34,922 nucleotides of DNA from a bacterium. Lineage in GTDB: Bacteria; Gemmatimonadota; Glassbacteria; GWA2-58-10. Below, in pieces: positions 30,994 to 34,922 of this stretch (position 1 is the first letter of the stretch; every line of letters starts with the position of its first letter). The stretch lies in assembly GCA_021372515.1 (NCBI GenBank), contig JAJFUG010000133.1:1-34922 (forward strand), written 5' to 3'. The translations under genes and the position numbers were made by a program. The notes under the pieces were generated by a model. That model was not told the origin of the DNA. It was given only the letters and a program-made list of their open reading frames with translations, and ran no database searches.

Positions 30994-31884
30994 TCACGCC
31001 TGGTATTTCTGCAGCAGCTTCTTGCAGGCCAGCACACCCTCGTGCGGGGCGGGCTCGCCGCTGTACTCGATGCCGAAGAACCCGTGGTAGCCGCTGTCCA
31101 GGCTGATCTTGACCAGACGGTCGAGGTCGTAGGCCGGATGGGTGCCATCCGGTAGGAAATCCATGCATTTGACGCTCACGCCCTTGGCGTAGGGCATCAC
31201 CATCTGAAGCGCCTTGTAGGGGTCGGTCCCCTTCTCGAAATTGCCGTAGTCCGGGAGCAGCCCGAAGCGCGGGTGGTCCACCTGCTTGACCAGCGCGACC
31301 ATGCACTCGGGGATCGAGGAGAAGGAGCCGTGGTTTTCGACCATCACGTTCATCCCGGCCTGGTCGGCGTACAGGCAGAGCTCGTGGTAGCTCTCGGCCG
31401 CGCGCTTGACCTTCTCCTCATCCGTGCCCGGGGTGTTGGTGCGGGCGTTGCCGCGGATGCCGTGGCAGCCCAGGTAGTGGGCGATGTCGATCCACTTGCG
31501 GTGCTGGATCACGGCCTGGTGGCGCTCCTTGGGGTCGATGTGCGAGAAATCCCCGTCATCGTCGCACATGATCAGCACCGGGGTGACTCCGTAATCGCCC
31601 AGCCGTTTCTTCAGGTCCTGCAGGTACTTGTAGGTGGGCAGCTCGAAGAAGCTGTTGACGAATTCGAGGCCGTCCAGGTCGAACTCCTCGCGCACGATAC
31701 GCGGCAGGTCGAGGTTGACCCAGGTTTTCTGGTAATCGCGCACCAGGCTCCAGGCGGCCAGGGAAATCTTGAATTTCTTCTCCGTGGCGCCCTGCGCGGC
31801 CAGGCTTGTCAGCGAGCCGAACGCGGCCAGGGAGGCGGCTGCGGCGGTGCCGGACTTGAGGAAACTGCGACGGTCGAGGCTCAT
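30994..31884 (-). CDS. Tat-exported sugar phosphate isomerase/epimerase-like TIM barrel protein
   Basis: The 296-residue protein begins MSLDRRSFLKSGTAAAASLA, a twin-arginine signal peptide, with cleavage probably near residue 33. The rest is an AP-endonuclease-2/xylose-isomerase-like TIM barrel (FKISLAAWSL, LEFVNSFFELP, HGIRGNARTN, MNVMVENHGS, FGLLPDYGNF, GVSVKCMDFL, YHGFFGIEYSGE). The Glu of VENHG, Asp of LPDYGN, His/Lys of SVK and Glu of GIEYSGE fit the metal site of this family. The substrate cannot be predicted; exported members are common in polysaccharide-degrading lineages. GGAG lies five bases before the ATG at 31884. A longer upstream frame has no ribosome binding site and would bury the Tat signal. 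Confidence 0.88.
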   Translation of the reverse strand: MSLDRRSFLKSGTAAAASLAAFGSLTSLAAQGATEKKFKISLAAWSLVRDYQKTWVNLDLPRIVREEFDLDGLEFVNSFFELPTYKYLQDLKKRLGDYGVTPVLIMCDDDGDFSHIDPKERHQAVIQHRKWIDIAHYLGCHGIRGNARTNTPGTDEEKVKRAAESYHELCLYADQAGMNVMVENHGSFSSIPECMVALVKQVDHPRFGLLPDYGNFEKGTDPYKALQMVMPYAKGVSVKCMDFLPDGTHPAYDLDRLVKISLDSGYHGFFGIEYSGEPAPHEGVLACKKLLQKYQA

Positions 31885-32313
31885 CGTATCTCCGGGTAAG
31901 AATTGAAGTGAGTTAAAGATAAATGAAGAGGGTATGCGGCTCGGATGGAGGAAATGATAGCACCGCCCGGGGGCCCGGGTCAACCCAAATCGGCGCGCAC
32001 ACAGAATAGACAGCATCGTCGTTCAAAAGGAGAACTGGCGCTTCCAAGCTCGTATCACAATGGTACTTCTCACTCGATAGCACTTCTCCACCGCGGCCCG
32101 GCGGGCCGCCCGGGGGCCGTTCTGTCTGAGCTGCATCGGACAAGCGGAGTAATTGCCCCCCGCACACCCGACTCTGCAACAGCACCAAGGTCCGGCGGGC
32201 GATCAGCGACAGCGCCGCCCGGCACAGATGGCAGCGTGACAATGCCTCGTGCACACCGGAGCTGAGGAAAGTGGCAAAGTCCGCGCGAGTTTACGGCCCC
32301 CCAATGGCTTCTG

Positions 32314-32339
32314 GTTCTCTTGGCCGAAACCAAGAGGAC
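32314..32339. repeat. Hairpin next to a REP element
   Basis: A 10-bp stem (32314-32323 with 32330-32339, one G-T pair) has the loop CCGAAA. It is followed by six A residues and, 8 bp later, by the REP at 32353. It lacks a T-run in either direction and so does not look like a terminator. It could be part of a larger mobile repeat unit. Confidence 0.5.
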
Positions 32340-32352
32340 AAAAAAGCTTTCC

Positions 32353-32376
32353 GGGCACGGCACGCCGTGCCCCTAC
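32353..32376 (-). repeat. REP-like palindrome, GTAG head on minus strand
   Basis: The minus strand reads GTAG then a 20-bp palindrome with arms GGGCACGGC and GCCGTGCCC. It differs from the copy beside the transposase (279-302) only at the centre. Confidence 0.75.
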
Positions 32377-32479
32377 AGCCGATTGGGACTTGTCCAATCC
32401 ACCGGCGGCCCCCAAAGACTGAACTGCGGCGGCCTGACAGCCGCAAGCGGGTTTAGTCTCCTGGTATGCAGGCGGTGTC

Positions 32480-32531
32480 GTAGGGGCGGACCCATGTGTC
32501 CGCCCGGGCTCACTCGCGGGTGCGCCCCTGC
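32480..32531. repeat. Second paired, inverted REP-like element
   Basis: The left half reads GTAGGGGCGGACCCATGTGT then CCGCCC. The right half, on the minus strand, reads GCAGGGGCGCACCC and has a diverged tail (GCAG in place of GTAG). The order and spacing match the doublet at 30903-30954. Confidence 0.65.
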
Positions 32532-32581
32532 AATCACACAATTCAAGGCTCCCGTTCATAAGAGACTGCCGGTTTCCTGGC

Positions 32582-32610
32582 TTGCTTTTTGCATTTGGGC
32601 CTGTTATCTT
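32582..32610 (+). promoter_or_regulatory. Possible promoter of the subtilase gene
   Basis: TTGCTT and TATCTT are separated by 17 bases, with a start near 32617 and a leader of about 39 bases. The -10 hexamer is the same as in the candidate promoters at 3295 and 14494. Confidence 0.35.
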
Positions 32611-32655
32611 ACGCCCTCAAAGTAATAAATCTGAAACCCGCGGAGTAACACCAAA

Positions 32656-34922
32656 GTGCGAAAACCGCTCCTGCTGTTCACAGTTATGCTGGCCTGCCTG
32701 TCGGGCCAGGCGCGGCTGTGCGCGTTCCAGCCCGTGGCTGCGCGCATGACCGAGCCCCTGCACCAGGACCTGACCTACCGTGCCGCGGATGACCTGATCC
32801 CGGTGATTGTCTACCTGCACGAGGACCTCGACCTGGCCGGCCTGAGCCACCGTCTGACCCTGGCCGCGGCGGACAAGAAAAAACGCCACAGCGAGGTGGT
32901 TGGCGCGATGCTGGCCTCGGCCAAGGAAACACAGGCCCCACTGATCGAACTGCTGCGCCAGGGCATGGCCGGCGGGGATGTAACCACCTACAAGCCGTTC
33001 TGGGTCCTCAACTGCATCGCTGTTACCGCCAAGGTGTCATTCCTGGCCGCGCTCTCGGGCCGCGACGAGGTGGAGTGGATGACCCACGACCATGTCTACG
33101 TGCGCCGGGACACTGTGGAGCACGGCGCCCGGCCGATGTATCTTCCCAACCCCGATTCCCTGCGCAAGTACTCCTACCCGATCCGCTCGCTGGGCCTGGA
33201 CAAGCTCTGGCAGCGCGGCCTGACCGGCAAGGGTGTGCTGGTCTGCGTGATCGACGAGGGTATCGACGGCAAGCACCCGCTGCTGGCCCCCAAGTGGCGC
33301 GGCAACAACGGCGGCACGGTCGAGGAGAGCTGGTTCGACCCGGTGGAGGGCAGCTCGTTCCCGTTCGATGACGACAACGCCGCGCCCAGCCACGGCACCG
33401 GCGTCCTGGGAATCATCGTGGCCGGCGAGCGCAGCCTGGGAGTGGCTTACGACGCACAGTGGATCGGGGCCAAGGTGTTCGACAACAAGCATCTGAACGA
33501 AAGCAACGGCCCGACCACCAAGGACAGCTACCTCATCGCCGGGTTCCAGTGGGCCCTGGACCCGGACGGCAACCCGGAGACAGTGGTGGATGTCCCGGAC
33601 GTGATCAACAACTCCTGGGGCACCTCCGGCGAGTTCAACGAGGATATCTGCCAGCAGAAACTGTGGCTCCTGATCGACCGGATCGAGGCCGCCGGCAGCG
33701 TGCTGGTGTTCTCTGCCGGCAACGACGGGCCCGACCCCTGGACCATCGGCTCCCCGGCCAGCCGCGCGCTGAGCCCGGTCAACGCCTTCGCCATCGGCGC
33801 GGTCGACTCGACCGGACGGGTGGCCTCGTTCTCCAGCCGCGGCCCCTCGGCCTGCGACTCGGTCAGTATCAAGCCCAACATCTGCGCTCCGGGCTACAAA
33901 GTCCCCACTCTCGTGGCCTACGAGCGCAGCGAGATCGTCGTGTTCCAGAGCGGCACCAGTTTCTCGGCCCCCTATGTCGCCGGGATAATCGCCCTGATGA
34001 AACAGGCCGACCCGACCCTGACCCCGGACCAGATCAAGAACCTGATAATCGAAACCGCCACGGACGCCGCACTGCCCGGCCCTGACTACGCCGCGGGCTA
34101 CGGGGTGATCAACCCGGACAGCATTTTCTCCCTCCTTTCCATTCCAGACCACCCGGTCCTGTTCACCAAGCGGGTGGAGGCGGATGACAGCCGCGCCGGC
34201 AACGGCAACGGCTACCTGGAGCAGGGCGAGCAGATCGACCTGCGCGTGCCGGTTTACAACTCCGGCAGTCCGGCGGTCGGTGTGACAGGCCATCTGCGCA
34301 CCTCGAGCGATGGTATAATTCTCCAGGACAGCACCGCGCTCTACGGCGATATCCCCACCCTGGGCGGGACCACCAACAGCGATGACCCGTTCCGGTTCAG
34401 TATCCTGCCCGCGGCGGCCTCGGGCGGCCAGGTGGTGTTCTACCTGGACCTCTATGCAGATGGCTCGCTTCTCCAGACCGTTCAGGTCAGCCTGACCGTG
34501 GCCCCGGCCGTGGAGGGCGTGGCGGTCCACGACAACGGCACGTTCAGCTTCGGGTTCACCAACTACGGCCAGTTCGGGGGCAACATCGGGCTCTCGGCGG
34601 CCGGGGCGCCTCTGCGCTATCCGCACGACGCCCCCTACACGATGCTCTACCGCGGGGCGCTGGTGATCGGCACCAGCTCGCTGCGCGTATCCGACGGCAT
34701 CTCGGACGATGATTTCGCCCCAGCGCCCGGCGGGCCGCTCCAGCTCATCGAGGGCACGCCTCGCGCCGACCAGGTGGGTATCGGCTACATCCAGGAGAAA
34801 AACCGCGGCGGCCTCAACGCCATCGGGGTGAAAATCAAGCAGACCAGCCTGGTCTGGCGCAACAGCCCGGACAATAAGTTCGCGGTCCTCGAATACACGG
34901 TCTACAACCCCTACGAGGCCGA
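32656..34922 (+). CDS. Secreted subtilisin-like (S8) serine protease, partial at the right edge
   Basis: At least 755 residues are present before the window ends; the C-terminus is missing. A signal peptide (about residues 1-23, KPLLLFTVMLACLSGQARLCA) is followed by a prodomain-like region (about 30-165) and the S8 catalytic domain (about 175-490). The catalytic triad is Asp200 (VCVIDEGID), His246 (PSHGTGVLG) and Ser435 (QSGTSFSAPYVAG). The oxyanion Asn is in VINNSWGTSG (about residue 319). After residue 490 come beta-rich segments, the first (about 500-610) resembling CARDB-like adhesion/ancillary domains (LEQGEQIDLRVPVYNSGSPA). The start is GTG with GGAG ten bases upstream; the next ATG would cut the signal peptide. 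It is probably exported for protein degradation. Confidence 0.88.
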   Translation, partial: MRKPLLLFTVMLACLSGQARLCAFQPVAARMTEPLHQDLTYRAADDLIPVIVYLHEDLDLAGLSHRLTLAAADKKKRHSEVVGAMLASAKETQAPLIELLRQGMAGGDVTTYKPFWVLNCIAVTAKVSFLAALSGRDEVEWMTHDHVYVRRDTVEHGARPMYLPNPDSLRKYSYPIRSLGLDKLWQRGLTGKGVLVCVIDEGIDGKHPLLAPKWRGNNGGTVEESWFDPVEGSSFPFDDDNAAPSHGTGVLGIIVAGERSLGVAYDAQWIGAKVFDNKHLNESNGPTTKDSYLIAGFQWALDPDGNPETVVDVPDVINNSWGTSGEFNEDICQQKLWLLIDRIEAAGSVLVFSAGNDGPDPWTIGSPASRALSPVNAFAIGAVDSTGRVASFSSRGPSACDSVSIKPNICAPGYKVPTLVAYERSEIVVFQSGTSFSAPYVAGIIALMKQADPTLTPDQIKNLIIETATDAALPGPDYAAGYGVINPDSIFSLLSIPDHPVLFTKRVEADDSRAGNGNGYLEQGEQIDLRVPVYNSGSPAVGVTGHLRTSSDGIILQDSTALYGDIPTLGGTTNSDDPFRFSILPAAASGGQVVFYLDLYADGSLLQTVQVSLTVAPAVEGVAVHDNGTFSFGFTNYGQFGGNIGLSAAGAPLRYPHDAPYTMLYRGALVIGTSSLRVSDGISDDDFAPAPGGPLQLIEGTPRADQVGIGYIQEKNRGGLNAIGVKIKQTSLVWRNSPDNKFAVLEYTVYNPYEA

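Larger units (their letters stand above)
31885..32655. other. 771-bp repeat-rich intergenic region
   Basis: This gap separates the TIM-barrel gene from the subtilase gene and contains no convincing gene. It holds GC-rich inverted segments around 31966-31980 (CCCGGGGGCCCGGG) and 32094-32116, a hairpin at 32314-32339, and REP-like elements at 32353-32376 and 32480-32531. A possible subtilase promoter lies at its right end. Short open frames here are translations of the palindromes. Confidence 0.6.

Noticed and set aside
279-32531. The dispersed GTAGGGGC palindromes as a CRISPR array
   Set aside because: The copies are scattered, differ in arms and orientation, and have no regular spacers; no cas gene is present.
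32203-32559. Minus-strand open frame of 118 codons
   Set aside because: It reads through two REP elements and the hairpin; its residues come from the repeats, with no ribosome binding site.
33037-34626. Minus-strand open frame of 529 codons opposite the subtilase
   Set aside because: The plus strand contains the complete S8 catalytic triad and a signal peptide, so the minus frame is a shadow.

Overview
The window is high-GC bacterial chromosome with densely packed genes. It appears to come from a motile organism with a Gram-negative-type envelope: it has a lipoprotein foldase, a Tat-exported protein, exported AmtB and a sigma-54-regulated flagellum. I see no rRNA, tRNA, CRISPR array or prophage. 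The combination of FapA, CheZ, sigma-54 flagellar control, GTAG-headed palindromes and secreted TIM-barrel and subtilase proteins suggests an uncultivated FCB-like lineage. That placement is a guess. The form of BioB suggests an anaerobic history.

Layout. (1) 1-3.2 kb: the N-terminal half of a REP-associated (Y1/HUH) transposase runs off the left edge, followed by a large PreA/PreT-like flavo-iron-sulfur fusion protein. (2) 3.5-6.4 kb: a membrane zinc peptidase, then amtB-glnK for ammonium uptake and nitrogen sensing. (3) 6.4-6.6 kb: a cluster of GTAG-headed palindromes. (4) 6.6-14.2 kb, minus strand: flagellar operon flgB-flgC-hypothetical-fliE-fliF-fliG-fliH-fliI-fliJ-motE, with an excellent sigma-54 promoter upstream of flgB. 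(5) 14.7-15.1 kb: a lone small winged-helix-like protein. (6) 15.2-21.6 kb, minus strand: cheY, fapA, a pseudo-receiver/SHOCT protein, a PAS histidine kinase, a sigma-54 activator and cheZ. (7) 21.8-25.7 kb, minus strand: bioB, bioA and a glycoside-hydrolase-like exported protein. (8) 25.9-30.8 kb, plus strand: a ClpP homologue lacking two of three catalytic residues, a lipoprotein PpiC-type foldase, and a PAS-GGDEF-EAL protein. (9) 30.9-34.9 kb: more palindromes, a Tat-exported sugar-isomerase-like TIM barrel, and a subtilisin-like protease cut by the right edge.

How the parts fit together. The kinase and NtrC-type regulator at 16.0-18.7 kb are good candidates to activate the sigma-54 promoter at 14.26 kb, which would drive rod/MS-ring/export genes; CheY and CheZ from the same cluster would control motor output. 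The c-di-GMP protein may link motility to surface behaviour. The palindromes at 0.3, 6.4-6.6, 30.9 and 32.4-32.5 kb look like one REP family served by the edge transposase, and several also seem to act as transcription terminators.

The points most worth a second look are the catalytically altered ClpP, the type-II-like BioB, the permuted PreA/PreT fusion, the pseudo-receiver/SHOCT protein coupled to the kinase, the PII protein with His at position 51, and the REP/RAYT network. I did not find a convincing wholly new defence or mobile system.
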